Source: DASVUC01 sp036387255 (GTDB lineage Bacteria > Planctomycetota > Phycisphaerae > Tepidisphaerales > Tepidisphaeraceae). Taken from it: DNA of 64,000 nt. The position numbers and the translations under genes were made by a program. Shown piece after piece: positions 7,982 through 17,296 of this stretch. The number at the start of each line of letters is the position of its first letter. Position 1 is the stretch's first letter. Location: positions 28,871 to 92,870 of the forward strand of contig DASVUC010000120.1 in the NCBI GenBank assembly GCA_036387255.1, in the 5' to 3' direction. The notes below the pieces were generated by a model, which ran no database searches, was not told where the DNA came from, and was given only the letters and a program-made list of their open reading frames with translations.

Positions 7982-9091
7982 ATGCCAGCCGCCGCGGTGC
8001 CGTCGCCGCACGGTGGCGCGCGCCCATCTGCGCGATTGTTCGTAAAGTCGTTTCCGAAGGCGGCGGCTCTATGCCTTCTGCTCATCGCTTTGGCCGAAAT
8101 GGCAGTCAGGTTGATTCCCGTCGAGCGCCTCATCTGGCGCGGCACCACCAACACCTCCGTCCACACCGACACCGGCCAAGCGGCAGCTATGGCAATGATT
8201 GACATTCGCGGCTCCGCGGATGTCGCGCTGGTGGGTTCGTCGATGATGCGCGAGGCGGTAAATGTGCCTCGGATGGCGGATTCGCTTCGAAAGCAGGCGA
8301 AGCGACGTTTATCCGTCGGCGACTACTCCGTCCGCGGAGCGCGGGCTGAGGAGATTTCCCAGATCACGCACGAGCTCCTGGCGAGCAAACGCCTGCCGAA
8401 GCTGCTGATGGTCGGTCTTTCGCTGCGCGACCTGCAGACGGATCACCGGCGCCTGAGCGCGCTGTCGCAGTACTGGACCCTGCGGGATTGGACGCAGGCG
8501 GCGCGAGCGGAATCCTTTGCAGCGGTGCGCCCCTGCTTCTCCACCGCCATCTACAACACACTGGCGCGGCACTGTCGCCTGCTGCGCTTTCGCGAAACGC
8601 TGCGCGAGCTGGTTCTGCATCCACGGACACTCGCCCCTGCCGACACAAACCCCATCACCGGCCATCCCGGCCAGAACCTCCGCTCCTATGTTGCCGACGG
8701 GCAGGTGACGGTGAAAGCGCTGCGAAAGCAGCTCGCCAAGGAATACAAGACCAATGATCTTCATCCCGATCAGCGCGCGATCGCCGCGCTGGAGCATCTG
8801 CTGATTGAAGCACGGGCGCGCTCCCCAGGCACGAAGGTGGTTCTGTTCGAGTTGCCGATTCCAACCGTCACCCGCAAAGCGCTTCCCAAAGCTGAGTACA
8901 ACGAGTTCCTTCAGCTCTCCCGCGAGCTCGCCAGTGCGCATCACGTCCCCTTCCTGACGTTGGCTGATTTCCAGGCCCTGAGCTTCAAGCCGAAGGACGG
9001 CTACTTCCTCGACAGCCAACACATGAACCACTACGGCAACACGCGCTTCGCCGATACCCTTGCGACCATCGCCGCACAGCAATTGAAATGA
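7982..9091 (+). CDS. SGNH-like hydrolase/acyltransferase-accessory protein with N-terminal membrane anchor
   Basis: From the ATG at 7982 the product has 369 residues. A TTG at 7913 would add 23 residues. One membrane segment (KAAALCLLLIALAEMAVRLIP) is followed by a periplasmic domain. The first SGNH block is DVALVGSSMMREAV, with the nucleophile Ser in G-S-S. The last block DSQHMNHYGNTRFADTL holds the Asp-x-x-His pair. This arrangement resembles DltD, AlgX and AlgJ-like proteins that help acetylate or transfer acyl groups on cell-surface polymers, but no MBOAT gene is adjacent. A dioxygenase gene follows 15 bases later, which suggests co-transcription. The call to the superfamily is good and the role is inferred. 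Confidence 0.65.
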   Translation: MPAAAVPSPHGGARPSARLFVKSFPKAAALCLLLIALAEMAVRLIPVERLIWRGTTNTSVHTDTGQAAAMAMIDIRGSADVALVGSSMMREAVNVPRMADSLRKQAKRRLSVGDYSVRGARAEEISQITHELLASKRLPKLLMVGLSLRDLQTDHRRLSALSQYWTLRDWTQAARAESFAAVRPCFSTAIYNTLARHCRLLRFRETLRELVLHPRTLAPADTNPITGHPGQNLRSYVADGQVTVKALRKQLAKEYKTNDLHPDQRAIAALEHLLIEARARSPGTKVVLFELPIPTVTRKALPKAEYNEFLQLSRELASAHHVPFLTLADFQALSFKPKDGYFLDSQHMNHYGNTRFADTLATIAAQQLK

Positions 9092-9106
9092 CGTAACCTC
9101 ATACGA

Positions 9107-9787
9107 ATGACCGCAGCCGATCCAGCTCATGTTCTCGATGAGGAAGGTTTCCTCCTGCTCAAGAACGTTCTCGAAGCAAACCAGATCGATGACTTGCTGG
9201 CTGCTCTTGGGCGGCGCTGTCCGTCGCACGCGGTGCGGAACCTGCTGGACCTTCCGGAAATCCGAAATCTCGCGATCAGTGAGACGATCCTTCGCCTCAT
9301 CCGCCCTCACCTTGGCACAAGCCCTTTCCCGATCCGAGGCATCTACTTCGACAAGAACCCCAGCGCCAACTGGAAGGTCGCTTGGCACCAGGACATCACG
9401 ATCGAGGTGCGCGAGCGGATTGATGTATCCGGCTTCGGGCCATGGTCGATGAAGGACGGCGTGCACTGCGTTCAACCTCCGACAGAGGTGCTCAAGCGCA
9501 TGCTCACAATCCGCCTGCACCTCGACGCGTGCACGCTGGAGAATGGGCCGCTGCTCGTCGTGCCCCGTTCGCATCAGCACGGCATCCTGGCCCACAGCGA
9601 GATCCTGCGCATGAAGGATTCCACCGCCCCCACCCCGTGCGTCACCGACAAAGGCGGCGCACTGCTCATGCGGCCGCTGTTGATTCATGCCTCGCGACGA
9701 AGCTCAACTCCCACGCATCGACGCATCATTCACCTGGATTATGCAGCACAAGATCTCCCCGAACCACTGCAATGGCGCGCGGTATAA
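9107..9787 (+). CDS. Phytanoyl-CoA dioxygenase (PhyH) family protein
   Basis: This 226-residue protein has the Fe(II)/2-oxoglutarate dioxygenase double-stranded beta-helix. The metal triad can be read as His and Asp in KVAWHQDITIEV (about residues 88-97) and a distal His in LLIHASRRSSTPTHRR. The Arg that should bind 2-oxoglutarate follows in that last motif. PLLVVPRSHQHG is a typical PhyH strand. The N-terminus (EEGFLLLKNVLEANQIDDLL) is also characteristic. Such enzymes hydroxylate lipids, amino acids or secondary metabolites, and the substrate is unknown here. The short gap after the SGNH-like gene suggests one transcript. Confidence 0.85.
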   Translation: MTAADPAHVLDEEGFLLLKNVLEANQIDDLLAALGRRCPSHAVRNLLDLPEIRNLAISETILRLIRPHLGTSPFPIRGIYFDKNPSANWKVAWHQDITIEVRERIDVSGFGPWSMKDGVHCVQPPTEVLKRMLTIRLHLDACTLENGPLLVVPRSHQHGILAHSEILRMKDSTAPTPCVTDKGGALLMRPLLIHASRRSSTPTHRRIIHLDYAAQDLPEPLQWRAV

Positions 9788-9807
9788 AAACCGTTTAACG
9801 CTCCTGA

Positions 9808-10650
9808 TCAGAACTCGAAATTGTCCGGACTTGACCCGATGCGTTTCCCCTGGTCCAGCCGATCGATGACCAGCATGTCGTCTTCCGACAGCTCGAAATC
9901 AAAGATGGCCGCGTTCTCCGCGATACGCTCTCGCTTCACGCTTCTCGGGATGGTCACAACCTGATGCTGCAAGTCCCACCGCAGCACCACCTGCGCCACA
10001 CTCTTGTGATGCTTCTGTGCGATCGCCACGAGTTCCGGAAAGTTAAAGATCTTCCCCTGCATCAGCGGCGACCACGCCACCTGGACGATACCCAGCTCCC
10101 GGCAAAACTCCAGCAGATCCCGCTGAAGCAGCCAGGGATGGAACTCCACTTGGTTGCACATCGGCCGAACCTTTGCCGTCGTAAGTAAATCCTTCAGGTG
10201 GTGTGGGAGAAAGTTGCTCACGCCGATGGCGCGCTCGCGGCCCTTGCCATTGCCGTATAGCTCCTCCAGCACGCGCCATGTTTCTTTGTACCGCTCCTTC
10301 ACGGGCCAGTGGATGAGATACAGATCCACGTATTCCAGCCCGAGCTTCTGCATCGACTGATCAAAAGCGCGTCTAACCGCGTCCGTACCGGCACGCTGAT
10401 CGTCGTTCCACAGCTTCGTCGTCACGAAGATCTGCTCGCGCGGGATGCCGCTCTCCCGAATTGCGTTGCCGACGCCGCGTTCGTTGCCGTAGATCGCCGC
10501 CGTATCGATGTGGCGGTAGCCGATCTCCAGCGCCTCGCGCACGCACCGCTCGACAACTTCCCCCTCGGGCACTTGCCACGTGCCAAACCCCAGGACGGGG
10601 ATTTGTGTGCCGTTGCTCATCGGCAGCGCATCAGTGATCTTCTTGAACAT
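9808..10650 (-). CDS. Aldo/keto reductase
   Basis: This is a 280-residue TIM-barrel NADPH-dependent carbonyl reductase. The ATG at 10650 is preceded by GAAGGAG at good spacing. The catalytic tetrad is complete: Asp49 and Tyr54 in HIDTAAIYGNE, Lys79 in TTKLW and His114 in YLIHWP. The cofactor-binding end has IPRSVKRERIAENAAIFDF, typical of the AKR3/AKR5 branch (2,5-diketo-gluconate reductase and related enzymes). It reduces aldehydes or ketones, often sugars. It is convergent with the PhyH gene, 20 bases away. Substrate specificity cannot be given. Confidence 0.92.
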   Translation of the reverse strand: MFKKITDALPMSNGTQIPVLGFGTWQVPEGEVVERCVREALEIGYRHIDTAAIYGNERGVGNAIRESGIPREQIFVTTKLWNDDQRAGTDAVRRAFDQSMQKLGLEYVDLYLIHWPVKERYKETWRVLEELYGNGKGRERAIGVSNFLPHHLKDLLTTAKVRPMCNQVEFHPWLLQRDLLEFCRELGIVQVAWSPLMQGKIFNFPELVAIAQKHHKSVAQVVLRWDLQHQVVTIPRSVKRERIAENAAIFDFELSEDDMLVIDRLDQGKRIGSSPDNFEF

Positions 10651-10798
10651 CCACTTGCTCCTTCGCAAAACTTGAGCCCTATCAAACGCCTCAAGTGCTG
10701 TGGAGGCAAATCAGGAACCACGGTGAATAGGAAGCGGGTCCCGCCAACGCATCGGCAGGGGCTGCTGCATGCAATCACCACCTGCTGGGCTCTCCCGT

Positions 10799-11941
10799 TT
10801 AGGGAGCGGAAGTCGATCCCACCCCGTCACGCGTGAACCAGCGCGCGTTCGTCACGCACACCTTGAGGGATCCGCGCTCGTAATAACTTTGGATCACATC
10901 ATCGCCGTCAAACGTGATGCTCGTGTAGCAGTAGTCGGCGCCGTCGCTGTTCTCGATGTTCTTGATCTGCTTCCACGTTTGCCCCTCATCAGCGGAAATA
11001 GCAGATGTGAGCGGGTTGCGCGGTTCTCCCGCATTAGCAGCGAGCGGCTTAGCGTTATTCCAAACCAGTAACAGCTCTCCAGTGGAAGCAATGCGTGCGA
11101 TGCTGGCGGGGCTGGAAGGACTCGCCAGCCCCGTCGGCTCCGGCTCGCTCCACGTCGCCCCGCTATCCTTCGAATAAGAGCGGAAAATCTGTCCCACATC
11201 TGTGCGAATGAGCATCATCACCCGTCCGTCCTTCAGCTCGATGAGTGCTGGCTCGTCCGCGCCGTAAGAGCAGCCCTTAACCGTGAGACGCTGTGGGATC
11301 GCGTGCCAGGTGCGGCCGTTGTCATCAGACCACGTGACGGTGTCGAAGAAGAAGTAATCGTCTTTCCAGCTCTTGCCCCGGCACATCGCAACCGGCGCCA
11401 GCAGCCGGCCATCCTGCAACTGGATGATCCGGCCGTTGTTGATGGTTTGATACGCCGCATTTGGGGTGACGAGTGAATCGGCGCTCCAGGTTTCGCCTTC
11501 ATCGGTGCTGAAGCGCGCGTGGAAGGTCATCAGGGAATTAGAGTGCCGCCTGCCATACACGAGCATCAGCTCACCATTGCGGAGGCGCAAAAAGCTGACG
11601 CTCATGAGGTTCATCGCGTCGTTCGGGATGAGGACCGAGTCGGCGGACCAGGTCTTACCTCGGTCAGCTGAGGTGCGGGCGTGGATCTCCGCCGGCGCGT
11701 CATCGGCGGCCGCGCCTCGCATGAAGTGTGAATACGCAAGCAACCACCGCCCATCCCGCAGGACCGTGATGTCACCCTCGCCATTGCGCGGATTTGAAAC
11801 GCTGATTGGACAGACGATTTGCCGAACCGGTTCCGCCGTTTCAACAGCACGTGTGGCCGGCGGCTCTTGCGCGGCCAGCCGCGTCGCAGTCAGGCACCCC
11901 ACCACCACACTTGCCCGCAGAAGTTCTCGGATCGCCCGCAT
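10799..11941 (-). CDS. Secreted sialidase-like exo-glycosidase with five Asp-box repeats
   Basis: This 380-residue protein starts with a signal peptide (RAIRELLRASVVVGCLTATRLAAQ). Five Asp boxes of the S/T-x-D-x-G-x-T-W type follow at even spacing: TSADRGKTW, STDEGETW, SDDNGRTW, SKDSGATW and SADEGQTW. This is the hallmark of the six-bladed sialidase/BNR propeller. The catalytic Arg triad and Tyr/Glu pair cannot be placed with confidence. It may therefore be a true sialidase (exo-alpha-neuraminidase) or another BNR propeller that binds or cleaves glycans outside the cytoplasm. It is divergent from the HAD hydrolase gene, with a 49-base spacer. Confidence 0.8.
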   Translation of the reverse strand: MRAIRELLRASVVVGCLTATRLAAQEPPATRAVETAEPVRQIVCPISVSNPRNGEGDITVLRDGRWLLAYSHFMRGAAADDAPAEIHARTSADRGKTWSADSVLIPNDAMNLMSVSFLRLRNGELMLVYGRRHSNSLMTFHARFSTDEGETWSADSLVTPNAAYQTINNGRIIQLQDGRLLAPVAMCRGKSWKDDYFFFDTVTWSDDNGRTWHAIPQRLTVKGCSYGADEPALIELKDGRVMMLIRTDVGQIFRSYSKDSGATWSEPEPTGLASPSSPASIARIASTGELLLVWNNAKPLAANAGEPRNPLTSAISADEGQTWKQIKNIENSDGADYCYTSITFDGDDVIQSYYERGSLKVCVTNARWFTRDGVGSTSAP

Positions 11942-11990
11942 GGAGGCAGTATACCTCAGTCAGCATCTCCGCTAGGCTGCTGTCGCTGTT

Positions 11991-12827
11991 ATGAGTACCG
12001 CAGAATCTCCCGCGCTCCAATCTCTCCCTGAAATCCGTCTTGTCGCCGTCGATCTCGATGGCACGCTGCTGAACGATTCGAAACAGGTGACCGAGCAAAC
12101 CTCCCAGGCGCTGGTCTGCCTTCCCCGGCGGGATGTGAAGCTGATCATCGCGTCCGCCCGGCCTCCCCGCGCCGTGCGGCACATTTATCGGCAGCTCAAC
12201 CTCGACACGCTTCAGATCAACTACAACGGCGCGCTCATCTGGGATGAGCCCAACCAGCAGGCGGTTTTCCATCGCCCGCTGCCGGGAAAGCTGTCATCCG
12301 ACATCATCGAGACCGCGCGGGACATGTTCGAAGAAGTGATCCTCACCTGCGAGGTGCTGGACAAGTGGCACACTGACCGCACCGACGACGCCTTCACCAC
12401 CGAAACCGGAAAACTCTTCAAGCCCGATTTCATCCAGCCGATCGGCCAGATCTGCCAGCGGCCGATCACGAAGCTCATGCTCCTCGGCGAGCCGCGCATC
12501 ATCCTGCGATTGGAAGCATTGCTCCTGGAACAGTTCGGCGAGCAGGTCTCGATCCTCAAGACCGACCGCGACCTGCTCCAGATCATGGACAAGCGCGTGA
12601 GCAAAGCCACGAGCCTGGCACTGGTCGCGAAGCATTACGGCATCCCGATGGAGAACGTCATGGCCATTGGCGACGCCCCCAACGACGTTGGCATGCTCCA
12701 ATCCGCCGGCGTGTCGGTCGCCATGGACAACGCCCACCCGCTCGTCAAAGACGTCGCCGACTGGGTCGCGCCAAGCAACAACGACCACGGCGTTCACGCT
12801 GCCCTCCGTCGCTATGGCTTGTGCTGA
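11991..12827 (+). CDS. Cof-type HAD family sugar-phosphate phosphatase
   Basis: This 278-residue protein has all the HAD motifs: I, LVAVDLDGTLLND with the nucleophile Asp; II, LIIASARPP; III, a Lys in MDKRVSKATSLALVAKHYG; and IV, MAIGDAPNDVGMLQSAG. The large C2 cap between motifs II and III (ILTCEVLDKWHTDR and following) places it in the Cof/YidA/SupH branch. These enzymes remove phosphate from sugar phosphates, FMN or PLP. The protein is cytoplasmic. It is first in a long run of same-strand genes that leads to murJ. Confidence 0.9.
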   Translation: MSTAESPALQSLPEIRLVAVDLDGTLLNDSKQVTEQTSQALVCLPRRDVKLIIASARPPRAVRHIYRQLNLDTLQINYNGALIWDEPNQQAVFHRPLPGKLSSDIIETARDMFEEVILTCEVLDKWHTDRTDDAFTTETGKLFKPDFIQPIGQICQRPITKLMLLGEPRIILRLEALLLEQFGEQVSILKTDRDLLQIMDKRVSKATSLALVAKHYGIPMENVMAIGDAPNDVGMLQSAGVSVAMDNAHPLVKDVADWVAPSNNDHGVHAALRRYGLC

Positions 12828-12940
12828 CTTTGTCGCCGTATCAAAAAGAGACTAAAGCCACCGATAAGCATTTGGTCGATATCAGAAAGAGAGCGACACC
12901 CGAGAAGGGTCGCTACCGTCTCGCCGTAGAACGGTTTCAG

Positions 12941-13120
12941 ATGAACCCGCTTCAGAACCAGCCCAGTCCCGCCGCGGAAAGCTCCGTCTCACCGGCCGTG
13001 CGAGCGGCGCTGGCGGCGCGTAAACTGGCACAGGCCAAGGGAGCCGCCTTCTACGTCGTGAGAAACGGCCGCCTCGTAAACCTCAACGCCCAAGCCAACC
13101 GCCGGAGGCGCGTAGCTTGA
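12941..13120 (+). CDS. Possible small hypothetical protein
   Basis: A 59-codon frame begins with ATG in the gap between the HAD gene and murJ. The product is Ala-rich (SPAVRAALAARKLAQAKGAA) and ends in a basic tail (NAQANRRRRVA). The middle (FYVVRNGRLVNLNAQ) looks like a short beta-hairpin. The codon bias toward C/G-ending codons fits real coding sequence, but the ribosome-binding site is weak and no family is recognised. If it is not coding, the 300-base gap holds nothing else I can name. Confidence 0.4.
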   Translation: MNPLQNQPSPAAESSVSPAVRAALAARKLAQAKGAAFYVVRNGRLVNLNAQANRRRRVA

Positions 13121-13153
13121 TCTTCGTGCCGGATCTTGTTGTAAAGGACATGG

Positions 13154-14869
13154 ATGTCCAACGTTGTTGCCGTCACTTCGCCCATTGAAGCTGCGCCCAT
13201 CCCGGCCCAGCAGAAATCATTCCTCGCCCACGCAAAGCTCATCGGCCTGCTCACGCTCGGCAGCCGGCTGCTCGGATTGGCGCGCGAGATCGTCGCCGCA
13301 CACTACCTCGGCACAGGACTCGTCGCCTCGGCGTTCACCGTCGCCTTCACAATTCCTAACCTGTTCCGCAAACTGTTCGGCGAAGGCGCCCTCTCCGCCG
13401 CGTTCATCCCCCTCTACTCGCAGGCAATCAAGCACGAACATCATTCTCGCGCTAACGATTTTGCCGCCGCCAGCGTCAACCTGCTCTGCGCAATCCTGCT
13501 GGCGATCACCATCGTCGGCGAAGTGATCATCTGGGCCTTCCTCCTCTTCGGCTCAGAGCTGTATCCCGATCTGGTTCTCACGCTGAAGCTCACGGCGATC
13601 ATGCTCCCCTACGTGCTGCTGATCTGCGGCGGCGCGTTCCTCAGTGGCATTCTTCAGGTGCACCATCGCTTCGCCGCCCCCGCGGCCGCGCCGATCATCC
13701 TCAACATCTGCCACATCGTGGTGCTGGGGCTCGGGGGCTACATCCTGCACCTCGGGCGAAGCATGGAAGAGGCTGACGCGATCGGCCCGCAGACAAAACT
13801 TGCTTACGCCGCCGCTTCCGTCGTGCTTGTCGCGGGCGTCATGCAGGTGATGGTCCTCCTCCCGGGGCTCCGCGCCACCGGTTTCGCCTTCAAGCTCGTC
13901 CCCCATTTTTGGACGCCGCAGGTCAAGCGCATGCTGAAGCTCACCGTGCCGGTCGCGATCGGCGCCGGCGTGCTCCAGCTTTCCGTCCTGCTGGATAAAG
14001 GCATCGCGCTGGCGCTGATGCAACGCGTCGACGTCCTGGGCCACCAGATCACGCACTTCACCATCTGGGACCACGTCATCCGCCTGCCGATGGAATCCGG
14101 TGCACCCCGTCGGCTGGACGTCGCGCAGTTCCTGTACCAGTTCCCTCTGGGCGTGTTCGCCATCGCACTCGCGACCGCGATCTTCCCCGGCCTCAGCGCC
14201 GACGCGCTCGATAAAGATCGGGACAAGTTCAAGCGCGTCCTTCGCCAAGGCATCGAAGCGACGATCTGGGAAGGACTGCCCGCTTCGCTGGGTTTGATCC
14301 TCGTCCGCGACCCGGCGATTCGTTTGCTCTTTCAGCACGGCCAGATCTCCGCGCATGATGCCGACCTGATCGGCCAAAGCGTGCTGTTCTATGCGGGCGC
14401 GATCTGGGCTTTCTCGATGCTTCAGATCATCAACCGGGCTTATTACGCCATCCACGACACGTTCACGCCCGTGATCATGAGCGTCATCAACATCGCGCTT
14501 AACCTGATCGTCGAGCTCCCCCTGCTCTGGTGGATGGGCGAACCCGCGATGGCCGTGGGCACCCTCGTAAGCTTCGCGGTGCAGGCGGTCGTCATGCTCT
14601 GGATGCTCGACCATCGCGTGGGTGGACTAAACCTCAAGCGCCTCGCCACGCCAACGCTAAAGATGCTCCTCGCGACGGCAGTGATGGGCGTGGCGCTGGT
14701 CGCGCTGGAGCATTCTCCTCTGTACCCTGTTGGCAACAGCCGAATGACCTGGCTTATCCAGCTCACCCTGCTCCTGCTCACAGGCGCAACAACCTACCTG
14801 TTCGCCTGTTGGCTGCTTCGCGTGGACATCGTCCACCACTTCCTCCCCCGCCGCCGCGTGCGGGCGTGA
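13154..14869 (+). CDS. murJ: Lipid II flippase MurJ (MviN)
   Basis: This 571-residue inner-membrane protein has about fourteen hydrophobic segments. The signature PNLFRKLFGEGALSAAFIPLYSQ, near residues 75-97, is diagnostic of MurJ. The first helix (LLTLGSRLLGLAREIVAAHYLG) carries the conserved Arg residues of the central cavity. MurJ flips undecaprenyl-linked lipid II to the periplasmic face for peptidoglycan synthesis. Its presence implies peptidoglycan synthesis, which has been shown in several Planctomycetes. An insert of about 35 residues around 290-325, between two membrane segments (QRVDVLGHQITHFTIWDH), is longer than in Escherichia coli. The next gene begins 26 bases downstream. Confidence 0.93.
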   Translation: MSNVVAVTSPIEAAPIPAQQKSFLAHAKLIGLLTLGSRLLGLAREIVAAHYLGTGLVASAFTVAFTIPNLFRKLFGEGALSAAFIPLYSQAIKHEHHSRANDFAAASVNLLCAILLAITIVGEVIIWAFLLFGSELYPDLVLTLKLTAIMLPYVLLICGGAFLSGILQVHHRFAAPAAAPIILNICHIVVLGLGGYILHLGRSMEEADAIGPQTKLAYAAASVVLVAGVMQVMVLLPGLRATGFAFKLVPHFWTPQVKRMLKLTVPVAIGAGVLQLSVLLDKGIALALMQRVDVLGHQITHFTIWDHVIRLPMESGAPRRLDVAQFLYQFPLGVFAIALATAIFPGLSADALDKDRDKFKRVLRQGIEATIWEGLPASLGLILVRDPAIRLLFQHGQISAHDADLIGQSVLFYAGAIWAFSMLQIINRAYYAIHDTFTPVIMSVINIALNLIVELPLLWWMGEPAMAVGTLVSFAVQAVVMLWMLDHRVGGLNLKRLATPTLKMLLATAVMGVALVALEHSPLYPVGNSRMTWLIQLTLLLLTGATTYLFACWLLRVDIVHHFLPRRRVRA

Positions 14870-14895
14870 GCGGATGCGGTTAAATTCAGCAACGT

Positions 14896-16125
14896 ATGAG
14901 CCTTCAACTGCGATGGGTTGGCACTGACGAAATCGACCGCGTGGCCGAGGCGCGGATGCTCGCCTATGCCAACGCCCGCAGTGAACGCGCGACATACCAG
15001 CAGAACATCCGACAGGAAGTCCGCTCCGGCCCCGGTGACTGGCTCCTCGCCGAGCGCAATGGCGAACAGGTCGGCACCGCAACGAACCTCAACCTGACGA
15101 TGTGGGTTGGCGGAGCTGCGCTCTCCTGCCAGGGCGTCGCGTATGTCGGCACTTCCAAGACATCTCGCCGAAGCGGTGGCAGTGCACCCGGCGTCGGTAC
15201 CGCCATCATGAACGAGACTCTCCGCAGCGCTCGCGAGCGCGGCCACATCCTCAGCGCGCTCATGCCCTTTCGCGGCTCCTACTACGAGCACTTCGGCTAC
15301 GGCTTCGTTGAACGCCGCGCGGAGTGGAAAATCCCCCTCGAGCTCATCCCCCGCGGCGACTTCTCCACCATCCGCATGTACCGCGACAGCGATTTCGATG
15401 AGCTTGTCGCTTGTCGCAATCGCATCGCCAAAGCGGGCCAGTGCGACATCGAGCGCAGCCCCGAGATGTGGCGCTTCTACCTCAAGCAGGAGCACGGTTT
15501 CCTCGTCGTCGATCGCGACGGCGACGGCCCGGTGCGCGGCTGGATGAACTTCGACAATCAGCACGCCGACGGGCTCGACACCGTTCGCGCCTACTTCGAC
15601 ACCGGCTATGAAGACCCGGACGGGCTAAAGCGATTGCTCCACTTCCTCGGCTCCCTCAAGGACCAGTACCGCTTCGCGTCGATCCAGCTCCCGGCCGGGG
15701 AGCGCGTGAACCTGCTGCTCAACGAGAAGCAGATGACCCACCGCGCATCCAAAAATCATCCCAATGCGGAAGTGCGGAATTACAATCGCATGCAGGTGCG
15801 CATCCTCGATCACAAGAAGTTCCTGGAGAGCCTGGAGTGGCCCTTTTTCGAGCCTCGCAAGAACGTTGTTGCGGTTCATGAGCCGGAAGGGACAGTCTCC
15901 AAATTTCAGGTGGAAGTGGTGGAGCGAAAGTGCTCCGTCACCCCAACTCATGCCGATGCTGATTTGGAATGTGATGCGTCAACTTGGGCAATGATCGCAT
16001 GTGGTGACCTATCCCATTCGGAAGCGGCCGACATGGGACTCGCCAAGCTGAAACCGGATTCACGAACGTTTGCGCTGCTGACGTGGCTCGGAGTCGGTAC
16101 ACCCTATTGCCGCGAATACTTCTAG
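14896..16125 (+). CDS. Eis-like GNAT N-acetyltransferase with C-terminal sterol-carrier-like domain
   Basis: This 409-residue protein has the length and layout of the Eis family: two GNAT folds and an SCP2-like C-terminal domain. Residues 1-140 hold the first GNAT with GVAYVGTSKTSRRSGGSAPGVGTAIM, in which the acetyl-CoA pyrophosphate loop can be seen, although the canonical R-x-x-G-x-G/A is altered. SALMPFRGSYYEHFGYGFV is a typical Eis segment. The C-terminal 100 residues include DLECDASTWAMIACGDLSHSEAADMGLAKL, as in SCP2-like folds. Known Eis proteins acetylate aminoglycosides or lysines. Environmental homologues have unknown targets, so resistance should not be assumed. The gene sits between murJ and the energy-transduction cluster. 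Confidence 0.8.
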   Translation: MSLQLRWVGTDEIDRVAEARMLAYANARSERATYQQNIRQEVRSGPGDWLLAERNGEQVGTATNLNLTMWVGGAALSCQGVAYVGTSKTSRRSGGSAPGVGTAIMNETLRSARERGHILSALMPFRGSYYEHFGYGFVERRAEWKIPLELIPRGDFSTIRMYRDSDFDELVACRNRIAKAGQCDIERSPEMWRFYLKQEHGFLVVDRDGDGPVRGWMNFDNQHADGLDTVRAYFDTGYEDPDGLKRLLHFLGSLKDQYRFASIQLPAGERVNLLLNEKQMTHRASKNHPNAEVRNYNRMQVRILDHKKFLESLEWPFFEPRKNVVAVHEPEGTVSKFQVEVVERKCSVTPTHADADLECDASTWAMIACGDLSHSEAADMGLAKLKPDSRTFALLTWLGVGTPYCREYF

Positions 16126-16138
16126 AATTTCTCTCTCA

Positions 16139-17254
16139 ATGACCAACCGCCGCACCCAACGTCGCGCCCACGTCAAGCGCCCGGAGCAGATCCGCGTGCA
16201 CGCGCCGGCATGGGCGAAGAAAAAACCTGCGCCCCTCGAGCGGCCGGCGCGATCATCGCAATGGCGCACATACGCCCTGCGCTATGCCGGCATCACCGGT
16301 TCTCTGGCGGTCCACGCCCTCGTGCTCGTCCTGGCCATCGCCACCTACACCGTCGGCAAGCAGGTCGCGACCAAGGTCCAGGAGCAGGCCATTATCCCGG
16401 ATGCCACGATCATCGAAGGCGCCGAAGTCGGCGGCGTCCCCAACCCCGGTCTAGGCGGCGACCCCACCCGCAAAGCGGCGTCGGAAGATGGCCCCGAAGC
16501 CTCCAGCAGCGACGCCTGGGCCAAAAAGCCGAGCAAGCAGCTCCAAGCCGCCGTGATGGGCAACGCCGAGGACATCGCCGAGGGAACGATCGGCGTAGGT
16601 GGTCACGCACTCGGCGCAACCGGATTGGCGGGTGGAGGCGATGGAGGAAGCGCTTCGCCCTTCGGCTTGCCGGGCGGCGGCGGTGGAATTGCACCGAAGA
16701 CGACGTTCATGGGCGTGAGTGGAAACGCAAAGAAGATTGTGTACGTGTGTGACTTCTCTGGATCGATGAGTGATCGCTCAGAACGGCTAACCCAGGAGAT
16801 CAATCGTTCCGTCAACGAGCTGAAGCCGATACAAGGATTCAATGTTATCTTCTTCAATGATCAGGGGCCGATTCCATTCGCAACGGGGCTGATGCCTGCG
16901 AACGCTCGAAGTAGGGAAGCATTACGCACGTTTCTCGAGCAAAGCAAAATTGCCTCGGGAAGCGATCCGCGAAACAGCCTCCGCATGGCCTTTGATCAGC
17001 ACCCCGACTTGGTCTATCTCCTTACGGACGGGATCTTCACCAGCGGCGATGATCGCTATCGTGACTGCACAAACGAGAAGGTCGTTGCCCTCCTGCGCGA
17101 ACTAAATCGGGAAAAGCGAGTACGCATCAACACGATCGCATTCGCGAGCGCCAGAACTGAAGGCGAGGTAACAGAAGACTATATCGCAACGCTTAAGCTG
17201 ATCGCGAGCGACAGCGGGGGCATCTATCGTTTTGTGAGCACCTCGCAGCACTAG
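16139..17254 (+). CDS. TonB-like membrane anchor fused to a von Willebrand factor A domain
   Basis: This 371-residue protein has a basic N-terminal cytoplasmic tail (residues 1-45) and one membrane helix at about 47-72. The helix contains SLAVH, with Ser55 and His59 spaced S-x-x-x-H as in the TonB and TolA transmembrane helices that engage ExbB/ExbD. A periplasmic spacer rich in Gly, Ala and Ser follows (about 75-195). A VWA domain (196-371) then has the MIDAS motif DFSGS (Asp205, Ser207, Ser209), and Asp297 in LLTDGIF as a further candidate. No TonB or TolA C-terminal domain is present. The ExbB and two ExbD genes follow at once, so I infer a PMF-driven transducer whose output is metal-dependent protein binding. 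Spacing to the previous gene is 13 bases. Confidence 0.8.
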   Translation: MTNRRTQRRAHVKRPEQIRVHAPAWAKKKPAPLERPARSSQWRTYALRYAGITGSLAVHALVLVLAIATYTVGKQVATKVQEQAIIPDATIIEGAEVGGVPNPGLGGDPTRKAASEDGPEASSSDAWAKKPSKQLQAAVMGNAEDIAEGTIGVGGHALGATGLAGGGDGGSASPFGLPGGGGGIAPKTTFMGVSGNAKKIVYVCDFSGSMSDRSERLTQEINRSVNELKPIQGFNVIFFNDQGPIPFATGLMPANARSREALRTFLEQSKIASGSDPRNSLRMAFDQHPDLVYLLTDGIFTSGDDRYRDCTNEKVVALLRELNREKRVRINTIAFASARTEGEVTEDYIATLKLIASDSGGIYRFVSTSQH

Positions 17255-17296
17255 CTTGTCTCGCCCTGCCGATTGAAGCTGGGTAAACTCAACCTA

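Noticed and set aside
13553..14614. A 353-codon minus-strand frame within murJ
   Set aside because: It is an Asp/His/Arg/Glu-rich shadow of murJ and contains no recognisable domain.
14896..16125. Aminoglycoside resistance gene
   Set aside because: The fold is Eis-like, but environmental Eis relatives have many possible substrates. Nothing in the sequence or neighbours shows an antibiotic target.
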